Origin: Pisaster brevispinus
Taxonomy: Eukaryota > Echinodermata > Asteroidea > Forcipulatida > Asteriidae
Direction of reading: 5' to 3'
Length of the DNA stretch: 64,000 nucleotides
NCBI GenBank assembly: GCA_023634235.1
Contig: JAMKCF010000015.1
Location: forward strand, 5,247,698 to 5,311,697
Positions 43,558 to 54,900 of the stretch are shown here, in pieces. Numbering within the stretch: position 1 is the stretch's first letter; every line of letters begins with the position of its first letter. A program made the translations under genes and the position numbers. The notes beneath the pieces are model-generated. The model was not told where the DNA came from, did not search any database, and was given only the letters and a program-made list of their open reading frames with translations.

Positions 43558-45340
43558 TTTTATTATGGTTTTATTATGGTTGGTTTATTATTAAAAACAG
43601 ATACATGGTTGGCAGCCACAGGCTGAAATAACCGTGTTTCCAATAAAAAATTCATTAAAAAGTTCAAAAACAATTACAATTAGTTTTAAAAAAAATAGCA
43701 AAACTACACATCAAAAAGGTAAAAACTATAAAATTGCATAAAAAGCCAGACGTGTTAAAAAAGGAGTGAAGAGGGACACATGTTAAAATAAAAAAGGAAA
43801 AATTACAGGATTCTTGCTAGAGCAGGTATGGTGGAGTTGTTGTATCTCAGTGTTCTACAATGGGGTATTAATAAACCAGAGGAGGTGCTTACCCTCAGCT
43901 CCCTAACTGCACAACTTGATTTCAGAGGGGGAAGCATATGTCTAAATTTACTAGAATTCAACAATTTATTGCCAAACTTGAGCAGAAGGTAATTTCTTCT
44001 AGCCTCTAGTGAGGGAATACCCGAAAGTTCTAGAGTCTTAGAGTAGCTGTGATAATTCTGATAGCCAATAATAATAATTCTGCAGGCTCGTTTTTGAACA
44101 CTTCAATTCTACGGCACAATTGTTTGCTTAAGGAGGTGTGCCAAACCTGACAATCATATTCAAGAATAGGTCTAATGATGTGTAGACAGTAACTAAGTCA
44201 CACATGGGGGCACAAGATTTTTTCAAAATACAAAGAGTGTATAATCTACGTGATGCCCTTGAGATAATATCTCTAACGTGGCTGTTCCATTTGAGATCGT
44301 TCTGGATGGTGACTCCCAAAAGTTTGATTTGAGTAATCGGATTCAAAACAACAGAATTAAGAGTAAAAACGTGATTCACTATTTCACGCCTTAAAAAGTT
44401 AATTTTCATTATGTTACATTTGACAGGATTAGGGAGAACATCATTAATGAAGCACCATTCAGAGAGATCAATTAGATGATTCTGCAATTGCGGTTGTTCA
44501 TCGTGTTTAATTATTTCACCGGGAGTCAGATCGTCAACGTATTTCCATCGCCTGTGACTTTCCCTAGCCGCATCATTAACCAGAATAAGAAAAAGTATAG
44601 GCCCCAATTTGGTTCCTTGAGGAGCGCCACTAGAAATGGTTGTGGCTTTGGAAATGTGAGTTTTGAGTTTAGTATTTTGGGTACGCCCAGTAAGGAAGTC
44701 ACAGACAATGGGGACAATCGACCGTCTAACTCCAAGTTCAATTAGTTTAGTAATAACCACGTTGTGATTAACCCGGTCAAAGGCCTTGGTAAAAATCAAT
44801 GATTGAAAGGTACGCATAATGGTTAGGCTTATCAAGTCCCTTGTGGAAAGAATTCAACATATCAACAAGGTAATGAACTGTTGAGCTACCCCTGATGTTC
44901 CCATATTGTTTGGGATCTAATTTATCTGAAATGTCATTAAAAATCCATTTGGCTATTAACGATTCAAAAATACCAGCGAATATAGGAGTCAACGAAATGG
45001 GTCTAAGTTGGTTAAATGAGGACACATTTTTGTCTTTGGGAACTTATATAATAGTTGCAGACTTCCAAACACCAGGAAAGTTGCCCTCACTGAGACAAGT
45101 ATTAAAGATATGTGTCAATGGGGTAGCTAACTCAACAGCAAATTCTTTAATAAGCCTAACTGGTAAGTCCGAAGGATGTCCAGCTTTAGAGGATTGAAGA
45201 CTCCTTTAGAGCTGTAAGTACCTGCCCATAATAGATCCTTGGTGGTGGTGCGTCTGCTGGTAAATATGCAGGAAGGTTTTGGAGATTTAAAGCTGGGAAT
45301 TGATGACCTATCCAACCTTCATCTCAAGATCTCCCATGAA
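43558..45340 (-). mobile_element. 5'-truncated, decayed non-LTR retrotransposon (LINE)
   Basis: The minus strand encodes reverse-transcriptase blocks in broken frames: 'FNQLRPISLTPIFAGIFES' (45010-44950), 'KAFDRVNH' (about 44790), 'SSGAPQGTKLGPILFL', the catalytic 'YVDD' box, and 'IKLLGVTIQNDLKWNSHV'. The C-terminal end continues out of frame through 'ILEYDCQVWHTSLS' to a stop near 43813. The 3' end has short tail repeats of 'aaccataataaa' type at 43558-43580, as in Jockey/CR1-like LINEs. Several frameshifts separate the blocks, so it is inactive. It interrupts a segment that is continuous near TRIM copy 1. Confidence 0.85.
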
Positions 45341-45389
45341 CATAACAACGATTATAATGGAAATTATAACCCGTAGTTCTCAGTCGACA

Positions 45390-46720
45390 AGAAGTTTAAT
45401 TTCTTTTGACTTGCTGGGCAAAATTTAAATCTTGGTAAATGTTCTGATGGCCCACGTTTCGAACTTTTTAGCAGAGTCTTTAGCAAAGGTTTAAAATAAT
45501 GTCAACAAAGCACACTTTCTAGTCATAAAGTGAAGAAAGAAAAGTGACGGTCGGGTATGGCTACGTTCCCTTTAGTCGTCCCTTAAAGGTGATCCCCCCC
45601 CCCGAAATTGATGCAGCGTAAAGAAATATAAGACCATTTTAAGAGAGGCTTTTATTCACATTATTAGTAAATTTCTGGGAAAAAAATACAGTTATTAGTC
45701 TCTATTTATTGAATTCTGACAGTAAACACACCTTGACAAAGAGTCGTCCAGGGAAATCCAAAAGTTGCAAATGAAAATGTCATCAAAAGGTTAATCTTCC
45801 ACTGGTTATAAATTCCTAACCGATACCATTCCTCTAGACAAACATTTTTATATGTAATTCTGACTGTCAATATTGAGAAAATATAACATTCTAAAACTCC
45901 CAATAGGACAATATACGTATCAAAATAAGCACTCACACAAAATATCTGTCACAACCAGGGTTTTTCGCTGTTTGCACCCGATTTGAATGACATTTCCACA
46001 GGTTTTGTCCATTGACAATTTGATGGTTACATATTGAAGTTGCTCGCTGTAAACCAGCGGTGATAATTAATGTATCATGAATCTAAGGGGTCGTTTAGAA
46101 TGATAATTGTTAACAAATTTTGATCTTTTTTCGAATTTGGTTTCAGCCAACCAAAAACCCACCCAAAATGTCGACTTTTATTATTCTGCATGGCCACTAA
46201 AAATACCGTAGCAATATTGGCAGTGTGCTCACTCCTGTAGTGTAAACTTTGCTGCAAACGAGCCCGTTTTCGGTACCGAAACCCCAAACATTCCCGCCAT
46301 GGAAAGTCCACTGGACATATGCGAGAATAAAAGGTAATTTTGCCGTTACCTTCGATAAAAGCTCGAGGCACAGAATTGCTTCAACGTTGTTGTGTACCGC
46401 ACAGAAACAAAGTAGGCCTACCTGAGTTGTTGGTGTTGCTAGAAACTAAATCGTGTTCGCTCCGTGTAAGCCGTACTGCAGCCAAACGCAGACATAGAAA
46501 AAAACGAGCTCAGATTCGAAATGAAACACACTGTTTTTACTCTCATAGAACAGCAACTCAGTTTAATGCCCTCTCACTGAATTCAGCATTTGGCGCCAAC
46601 AGAGCCCTCCGTTATAGCAGTACAATAGGCCAAACATCCGGATCGAACCGGTTCTGCCAGATACGCAACATTCGCCGACGTAACCTGCGCAGTAGGCCAG
46701 TTTGGTCGCTACTCGTTCAA
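45390..46720. repeat. Continuation of duplicated block split by the LINE
   Basis: 45400-45510 matches about 13610-13700 ('tagcagagtcttta/tgcaaagg'). 46370-46715 matches 13750-14165, including 'acaaagtaggcctac', 'ggatcgaaccggttctgcca' and 'gtaggccagtttggtcgct'. The 148-codon frame at 46340-46786 lies across this repeat, is not conserved in the other copy, and is not called as a gene. Confidence 0.65.
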
Positions 46721-47603
46721 CAATTGGAAGGGAAAAAAAGTAGAGAAAAAAAACAACGACGGAATAACGGGCGTTTGAGCTTGTGACGTCACATGCATAG
46801 GATCTATGGGCCTTTTCAGCGATCCGGCAGTAATGATTAATAGCCACTGCTGACGCCGTTCAAAGGTTACCGGAAGTTCGAATGCGCACGAACTTGTAAA
46901 GTTTGATCTATTTCATGTTTTACCTAACCGACCTTTCTTTTGCAACGTCACAGACGCAAGTTTAAGCAACCTTAGTTTGCCTTCACTGCAAAAAAGTACA
47001 ACGGTTTATTGTTTGACAAATAATGCTGTTAAACTAATATCCGTATTATTACCGATAAATAAAATGACCATCAAAAACAAAAGGTAAATTTATACTTCAT
47101 TTAAACAGTTAAGATGTCTTGATAAAAGGGGCCAAGCCAGCTTATTCATTCTTAGCTACTCAAGGCATTCCATACAAAGTGGTGGTCAAAGCTTGCAAAC
47201 AAAAGAAAGGAATATTGTGCAAATATTGTTGTTTCTATCTGAGTTAAACACAGATTGCAAAACGAGGAATTGACCCTCTCCTGCAACTCCAAGTTTCCTC
47301 AACAGATTGTTTTTGTTACATGATTATATAAAGATTTTTAGAACAAACATTAATGATTCTTACTTAAAAATCAACATCATGATTTCTAAAAATCAGCATC
47401 ATGATTTCACTGGTAAAGTAAATATTTGGCCTGAACAAAAAGGCATTTAAATAGTTCAAAGCTTAATGCAAATTTTCAGGGTGATTTTGTTTCTTTTATA
47501 CACTGGAAAGAACATTATCGAGTTCAGTTGTCATTAGTCACTTTATCAACAAGTGAGATTTTACTTGGATATTCCATTAGGTACGAGGTTAATAGACTGA
47601 TCG
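46720..47603. other. 3' flank of the Ser-rich gene
   Basis: AT-rich sequence after the stop codon of the minus-strand gene at 47604, probably including its 3' untranslated region. A minus-strand AATAAA lies near 47006-47012 and is one candidate polyadenylation signal. A 25-bp direct repeat ('aaaaatcaNcatcatgattt') occurs at 47366 and 47390. Confidence 0.4.
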
Positions 47604-49469
47604 TCAGAACTGGACTGTGCTTGTTGTTAAACCAGTGTGGGCGGGCAGGAGGGGTTCACCAACCGCGATTATAGCAGGATCGTTCGGTAAGGAAGTGTTA
47701 TCACACGCTGCCCAGACGATAAGCTCCTTCATCACGTGGTTCCCTCGCGTCGTCTGGTGGTGTGACGCAAGCTGCTGCTGTTGCTGGTGATGTCGATCGT
47801 GGTGGTCGATGGTGTTTTGTCCGTTGTCTCGACAGGCGTAAAGGACAGCGGGATCTTCCAGCAGAGTGCCAAAAGTGGACTTGTTGTTGCTCCTAAAGAG
47901 CTGTTCCAACTTCTGCTGGAACACAGCTGTGGGGGTTTCTTTGCCGCTGTTGAAGAGATCTGACACGTTCTCGAGACGGAACCAAGCCTTCCGGGAAGAG
48001 TCCCGGATCTTGTTTGGCCACTGGGCGCGCTGGACGACTTCCCCGACAGTCAGGACGGCGGGGTCTGTGAGCAGCCTTTCCTTGGCGTTTGCGGCGTATT
48101 GATCTGTTTTTAGCAAAGATGGCCAAGCATCATCAAAGGCAGTCGTGAAATTCGGGCTCGAGTCTGTTTTCGTATTGAAGTTACATCCCCTGACTGGTCT
48201 GCGATGTCCACTTAAATTACGAGCAGGATTTCGTGGACGAAATAATGAACCGTTTACGTTTTCTTTCTCCCACATTCCTTCTCTCTGCGTGAACTTCTTT
48301 AAAAGTTTGTCATTGTGCACATTTTTGGAGAATGAATAAGGTTCGTTTTGATTCAGGTTTTCCGTTAACCGTCTTGGTTTGGGTTTACGGCAATCACGAA
48401 TGGAAGGGTTTTGCCGGAAAGTGACAGAGTGGTCGTATTTGACTTTGGTAGCTAACGGCTGAAATAAAGACCCGCAAATTCTGTCTTCAGCGATGGGACA
48501 TTGTTGTTTAGTGCTCGGGGGAGAGCCGGAAGAGCACTCTGCGTCAGAATCGTGGAAATTCGGCGTGGCGGGTGCATCGGCAAGGATACCAGAGACTTCC
48601 TCCGAACATTGACTTAATCTGGAATCTCGGAGGAAATCTCCCCGGCTGGATCGACTTGATGATGACGGGCTGGATGGGAGAGCTGTTTTTCTTCTCTTGC
48701 GCCGTCTTTTCGCAAAAACCTCCGGGGAACTGCCGTCACTTACCCCATCGCTGCTTGAGCGTCCGGAATACCCCCTGCTGGCATCGCTGTTAAGGCTTGA
48801 GAAACTGGCACTCAGAGACCAGTTGAGCTTGGAAGAGGCACTCTCGGAGGCGTCCGAAACGTTCCTCTCATCATTATCTTCCTCGTCATCGGTGGTTGAA
48901 ATGAATGTTGTCTCCGGCGGGAAAAACATCAGCTGGTGGTCGCCGTTCAGCATCTGTGAGAGTGACCGAGGGCTGGCGTCTGCGTCCTGAACCTGAACTG
49001 GAATGCTATATCCCGGTGTTCCTACTGCAACACTGTCAATGCTCTTCCCGGGTGTGGACTCGGCAGAAAGTTCACGATTACCCGGGCCAAGGATCTCGAG
49101 TGCCAGGCTGTCTCGGAATGAGATCAGATCGTCCGTGATGGATGAAACTTCGGCGTCAGAAGGAGATCGAAAGTTAGAGGGGGACATGAGTCTGGGATTG
49201 TGGGTAAAGCTCTTGGCCAGATCAAAGGACAAGCTCCCGCTTTCCCATCCCATCACTTCTCGGCTGCCTTGTAACGTGGAGTGAAGTTTTAAATCGGCTG
49301 TAGTGATAGATAAACGTAAAAAAAGGAACGTTATTTGATTTGTACATTAAACCTCTCTGAGTGTATATATGATGGAAGATTGTAACAATCTATTATACTC
49401 ACGTTCTTGCACTTTGTTGTCCATCCCAAGTTTCTCAATCGAAAAGATGGCTGGACTAGAGCCATTCAT
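47604..49469 (-). CDS. Unnamed Ser-rich protein, two coding exons (49469-49403 and 49297-47604)
   Basis: 586 residues as joined. Exon 1 encodes 'MNGSSPAIFSIEKLGMDNKV' plus two residues and ends at 'gaac|gtgagt'. A 105-bp intron ends at 'ctacag|ccgat', and phase 1 is kept, giving 'PDLKLHSTLQGSREVMGWES'. The protein is rich in Ser and acidic residues, with a basic patch ('AKRRRKRRK', a likely nuclear localisation signal), a Ser run, a Gln run ('HQQQQQ'), and a more ordered C-terminal third ('DDAWPSLLKTD', 'DPAVLTVGEVVQRAQWPNKI', 'AWFRLENVSDLF', 'DPAVLYACR'). The order suggests a disordered nuclear protein with conserved C-terminal motifs. I do not recognise the family. An in-frame Met at 49565 could add 32 residues. 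The gene lies head to head with HGSNAT, 2.4 kb apart. Confidence 0.8.
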
Positions 49470-50337
49470 AGTTAGATTTTGCCTGGCGTTTGCAGAATAA
49501 ACGTCAAGTTGATCAAGGGTGTATCTGTAGTGTGTGGTTAGTTTGAGCATTCTTTTGTTTGTCATAATTATGTGCGCGTGCCTGTGGTGCGTCTAGCGTC
49601 CACGCACAGGCCTGAAAATGCAAGTCATTACGTCATGTTCACAAATAACGGGGCGTTCGATTAGTTTCCCGGGGTCGACCCCGCACCAGCCTCGTTCCCA
49701 GTGGTGTACGATCTCTACGCGCCATTATGCTTTCTTTCCCAGAATGCCCATCCTCGTTCCCTGCGGTAATCGATCTCGACGCGCTTACGTCAAGCGTATG
49801 AGTTTGCTTGTGCGCGTGCGTACTCCACGTTACTAGGCATTCTTCGCTTACACAGCGAGCGCAGGAGTTTAATTCGGCGCTTGCACTAAGCGGAGAATGG
49901 TGATCGCAAGCGCAGAGTTCGGCGGTAAGCAGAGCCATGAAATTGGGCCTTGATCTGATGAACGGGCTGAGAGCAGTCGGCTTTGGGTGAATTGAGAATT
50001 AATTAAGGTCGATGTAAAACTCAATGATGATGGATCATATGTCCATGTAAAACAGTTTTGAGAACGAAATGAGCATTGCCAACACTGAACGGTTTGGGGT
50101 AATTTTGAGGAAACGTGCATGGTGAGAAATGTGAATAGTATTTAGAACGTAGTTTGTGCATAGTTTGTGGAAGACAACTGTAAGATTTAATTCTATACAC
50201 AGTTCTGCATAGTTGACCTCTCCACCATTGAATCCGAGTGACGTACACACACGTTGCCCACGTCACTGTCAATGTGCGTGGCCAATGCATGTGGGGAACA
50301 CGCACGCGCACATGGTGAGCATGAAAATGGATCATGC

Positions 50338-50365
50338 TCGCGAAAGCGAAAGCGAAAGCGAATGC
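50338..50365 (+). repeat. GCGAAA microsatellite
   Basis: A run of 'gcgaaa' hexamers with minor changes at the end ('gcgaatgcgaagcgaatg'). Confidence 0.8.
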
Positions 50366-50973
50366 GAAGCGAATGTGGGACGCAACTGGGATTAACGGCT
50401 GTTGTATGACGATTAGAGATAGACCACGAAAGTACGGCCGTTCGGGTAATGAATCCCACCGTTCAAAAATAACACATCACCTAGGGGTAAACAGAGGGAG
50501 TGCACGTGGAAAGAGCCGAGCGGTCCAAAGCGACGGCCGTTGCATGAAAAAGCAACGGGAAAACTGTGAAAAAACGGGGATTCGCCGGTGACGCAAAAAT
50601 GACGTCTTCGGCGGAGCTTCAAGAAGGTCGACGACGACAAGGTCTGGATTTTTTCCCGAAAAACGCAGGTGCCCCTCACGAGCTGTGAGAACCAGCCGTT
50701 CTGAACGATAATAAGTGCGACCACTAAACTTTTGTAAATTTTGCCCTTATGAAGATCATAGAGCAAGTCCTTGCTCTATGTTTAGATATAGATTGCCTCT
50801 GCGGGAACACCGAGGGAGTCGTACTTTCATCAAAAGCACGACGCAGTTTTACCCGATTGTGGTTTTGCTTTTTTGTGTGTTGTTTTGCTCTTATGTAGGC
50901 TACATGTATATATGGTGTATGGTGTTGTTACAAGTTATGATTTTTATCTTAATGGTTAGGGCCTAGTCAGCCT

Positions 50974-51162
50974 TGGGCCGATTTCATAGAGCTGCTTAAG
51001 CATAAATATTGCTTGAATATTTTCTGCTTAGCAGAAATAAGCAGAATATCAGCCACAGTTTTTACATGTGACACTGTATTTTGGTACTACGTAACCTTTC
51101 TGTCAAGCATAATTTGGTTTTTGCTCCTTTTTGAGCTTAAGCAGCTTTGAGAAATTGGACCC
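50974..51162. mobile_element. GGGCCC-type palindromic MITE, diverged copy
   Basis: The left end 'gggccgatttcatagagctg' is mirrored by 'cagctttgagaaattggaccc'-type text at the right (split in my reading at 51141-51162), with internal 'tgcttaagca' and 'ttctgcttagcag'. It is the same family as 34319. Confidence 0.7.
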
Positions 51163-51404
51163 AGATTTGAGTGCCTTGTGCCTTGTGCCTGCGGGCAGGG
51201 TCCTGCCAGACGTACCTGATGATCCTCGCTAGTATTATTCACATGGAGATTCGTCGTCAATTCACACGTACACATGTACACCAAGTATAGTGAATAAAAC
51301 CATATAATTGGCCTAGCATGCGCTTGTACAAATACCATGCACACGCTGCATGCAAACGATCGAAACTGCAAGCTGACAAACTACACCAGTACAACTCTCG
51401 GACC

Positions 51405-51431
51405 ATGGAGGTAGACCATTTCTACCTCCAT
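51405..51431. repeat. Perfect 11-bp-stem hairpin
   Basis: 'atggaggtaga', a 5-base spacer, then 'tctacctccat'. The flanks 'cggacc' occur on both sides as a direct repeat. Upstream of HGSNAT. It may be a cruciform-type remnant of a transposon, or chance. Confidence 0.6.
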
Positions 51432-51910
51432 GTTCGGACCAATCATAACAATAATAATGGAAAGCTTAGGTCACTGCACGTTTATCCAATGAGATCATAG
51501 TATCCAATGAAATCAGTGGGCCTGTAACAAGACCAACCGGTGCATGTGTTTTATCATTCTTGCGGGAAAACAATTTTAAAAGCCAGTCCCCACCCCCACC
51601 CCCATCATAATAATGAAACGTACCAATATTTTCTTACTCCATGAACTAACTTCTCGAAACCCGTGCGGTCATGCAGAAACAGTCCCAGCATCAGTACAAA
51701 GCCCTATGTCTACATTAAAGTTCCACACAAGGCATGTGACGCGCACCACGAGAGCCGAGCCAGTACAAGGAAGTTGTGGTGTTGTTAGCGTAGTAGCTGC
51801 TAAGCAGTGCAGTACCACCAAGTACCAATAGATAATTAAGTTTATATAGGTAGACTAGTCTTGAAATTGACAGCTTGACACTTCGAAAGGTGTCTTATCT
51901 CCTTTTCAAG

Positions 51911-54900
51911 ATGGCCGACTGGAACCATGGTAACCGTACTTGGACATTGTTGTTTTTATCGGTGCTTTTTAACGCAGGTAAGGACATTGTAAATAATTGG
52001 TGGTTACAGCCAGTCAGACCATGTGGTCAGACTAGAGGTCGCAACGTCTTTCGTGGCACAACATAACTAGGTACATACCACGACCCTGACGACCGGGGGG
52101 TCTGTAAGTGTAAAAAAAAAAATACTTGACTTTCGGGTGAATCTGCCTATAAACTAAGCGAATTACGCCCATGGCTGTAGTTCTTGTGTAAACTTGGTAC
52201 TAGTTTAAGCCTCCACTCGCCAGATTACCCCTCAGGGAAATATGTTTGTTTATGACCAGAATTGTGTTTCCTTATTTTTTATCAAACGTAGTCAAGACTA
52301 ATTAAGTTAAGTATAGGGGTGGGGTGGGTAACTTTCACAGTCGTTGCGTGGCTGCCCCGTAAATAGTTCCACCGCTGGACTACTGGGGGAGTCCAGCATA
52401 TTGACACTAACATGTATTTATGGGGCTAGTCGTGTGGTAGCTACAGGAGGGGAGGGAGGTTGTTCATTTATAAGGCAGCCTCACTTTCGAATCACCTTTG
52501 AATAAACATGAGAATTTCAATAATACTCTAACAATGACCTCACAATGCAATATTACCAAGTGTCAACACATGACTTACAACTTCTTCATCTTTACTTCTC
52601 ATGCTGTATATTGTCATCGTCCGTGTACAGTCAATGCCATCGACGCACTCACCGGTAGTATTCTTGGTTCCAAGGAAGGTTCCAATAGTTACGCTCCTCC
52701 CATCACTTCCTCTAGCGATGCATCTCCGTCGAGCTTGGACAGCAAGTTGGATGCGTTCAACTTCCACAATAATAGAGTTGACACCGCCACGCTGTACGTC
52801 ACAAACAACATGCCGAATGACGTGAAGTTATGGGTGCAGTCAGATGAATGCTACGGGGTGAGGGAACAAGAAACAAAATAGTTTTGTGAGGGAGGGGTGG
52901 TAATTGCTAAAGGAAAAGGTCCACAACTAGGATCTACACATTTCAGGCCTGATGCTGTGTGCATGTTAGGGCAAGGTTGTGTTTTCTCCGTTTTCAACCG
53001 GAATTCCGGGGTTTTTTGCCCTTTTAAAACCAAACATAAATGTTAATATTGGGCTTCATGCTCGCAAGTTTTCGAGCTCGCATGCTTTCGCACTTTGCGC
53101 TCAGAGTTCAGGTTTTTTTTCTCAACAGCCTATCACATCCCTGATGTTTAAAGTTGCTATTTGGACATTTTCAAAAGGCACTGAGGCATTTTTTTCCGTT
53201 GCTTCTATGAAATATCAGGCCTAAAGCCTGAGGGCATTACCGTTGAAGGTATTACATTTCCACCTTATGGTAGGCTAATATTTGGAGTTGTATAAAATTT
53301 ATACAACTCCAAATTATTACCAATTTAATTGCAAGGAGCTTCCGGAAAGATATCGAAAGAAACTAACGTTTGTTATTAGTTTTCACCAGGCAGACATACA
53401 CTACTCTGACTTTAGATATTTCTCATCCCTGTTTTGTGTAAAACACTGAAATATTTATTAGTAACAGTTTCTGTGTAAGCTGCTTAATTTTGTTGGTAGT
53501 GTAAAATGATTGACATGGGGAAGGTGAAAGGGAACACGTCCAAGCTGCTACTGGTGGACACATGGTGGGGTATTACTCTGGCAGTAACCCACACTGATGT
53601 TGTGGGCTTCAACACAAGCGCTGCACTCTGCAAGTAAGTGTTTGTTATTCTGGTTATACCAAGGGACCGTCCAAACTTCACTAGCACTGTCCAAGACTTT
53701 GTTAAGGTAGAGTCATAGATTGATTTCTGTCAACGTAATGCTGATTTATAAGCAAAATTGTAAAGAAAGATAAAATAAATGTCACCATGTGAAAGTTTCA
53801 GCTGAGTACAGTGTCTACTCGCTGAGAAAACTGCAAATAACTGTCCCCGTATTTTCACAAGAGTGTCAAATTCATCCATGTTTAGCGAGGTGACAGCGGG
53901 TATTCCAACCCCGTACTCCCAGAACTGTGATGAGGTTCGATCGTTCCACTATCGTTCGTGGAGACGATAGCGGACCGAACCTCAACAGTTCTAGGAGTAT
54001 CCCAACCGCGTCTCTGGCCACAGCATTCGCGAACGGACACCGCGGAAATTCAAACTCAGATTCAAATGTTTCAGGGTGAACAAATTATCCAAGCGATACT
54101 ACTTCAATAGAGAATCCTTTCACATAAACATTTTATACAATCAACAGCTGCAGTGCAGTGCTTCCCACCAAGTAAGCTCTTATGGGCATAAATTTTTGGA
54201 GTGTTTACCAATCTATGACCCTACCTTTATTATCCTATACTTTCACGTGGCATTTGTTGATACAAACAAATTATTCATCAATGTTCATTGGATGACATTG
54301 CGTAGGTCAAACAACGGAAACGTGCACATGTATTGTGTGCGCGTCACGCACAACTCTCAGCCAATGAATGGTCTTCCTATTAACCTCAGGGGCACTGTGT
54401 TTGAGCTTTGCAGTGTCAAATGCAGGTGGGGGGTGTCCATGGAAGGTGCTCCATTAGGACTTGATTGTCAATGCACTAAAGTGTATCATGAGGGCGCCAT
54501 ACACCGTCCTCGTCACTTGAAACCTATGCAGAAAAAAGTGCGAGAACGTACGGCCATATTGTGACTAGTGTACTGCTGTCGCTTTTGGTTAGCAAAGAAA
54601 TGAGCTTAGCGACATTTTCTGCTTTGCGGCTTTACGAAAGGAGTTCCGCTGTCGCTTTTGCTTAGCAAAGAAACGAGCCTAGCGACTTTTTCTGCCTGGC
54701 AGCTTTATTAAATCTGGGACCCAGTGAATTAAAATTATTATTTTCTTTTGTTTTGCTCTGTCCAGCCCAGCAAAGTACCAGTATCATTTTGGGGAGAACG
54801 GCAACTATTCTTTCTTCATCAATCTCAATAAGACGGTGGAATCTAACATGGACGTCTGCGTCATGGTCATAAATAAACAGCCAGACAATGCAAATACTCG

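Larger units (their letters stand above)
49570..51910. other. Intergenic region between two divergent genes
   Basis: Probably contains the promoters of both the Ser-rich gene and HGSNAT. Near 49690-49785 two related phrases ('cctcgttcccagtgg' with 'cgatctctacgcgc', and 'cctcgttccctgcgg' with 'cgatctcgacgcgc') form a diverged tandem duplication. A GCGAAA run lies at 50338-50365. A GGGCCC-type MITE copy is at 50974-51162 and an 11-bp-stem hairpin at 51405-51431. Nothing else is supported. Confidence 0.5.

Noticed and set aside
46340..46786. 148-codon plus frame
   Set aside because: It spans a repeat shared with 13750-14165, where the frame is not preserved.
54076..54564. 162-codon plus frame in HGSNAT intron 3
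   Set aside because: It lies between well-defined exons in a different context, has no recognisable domain and no matching splice phases. An old transposon remnant is possible, but I cannot support it.
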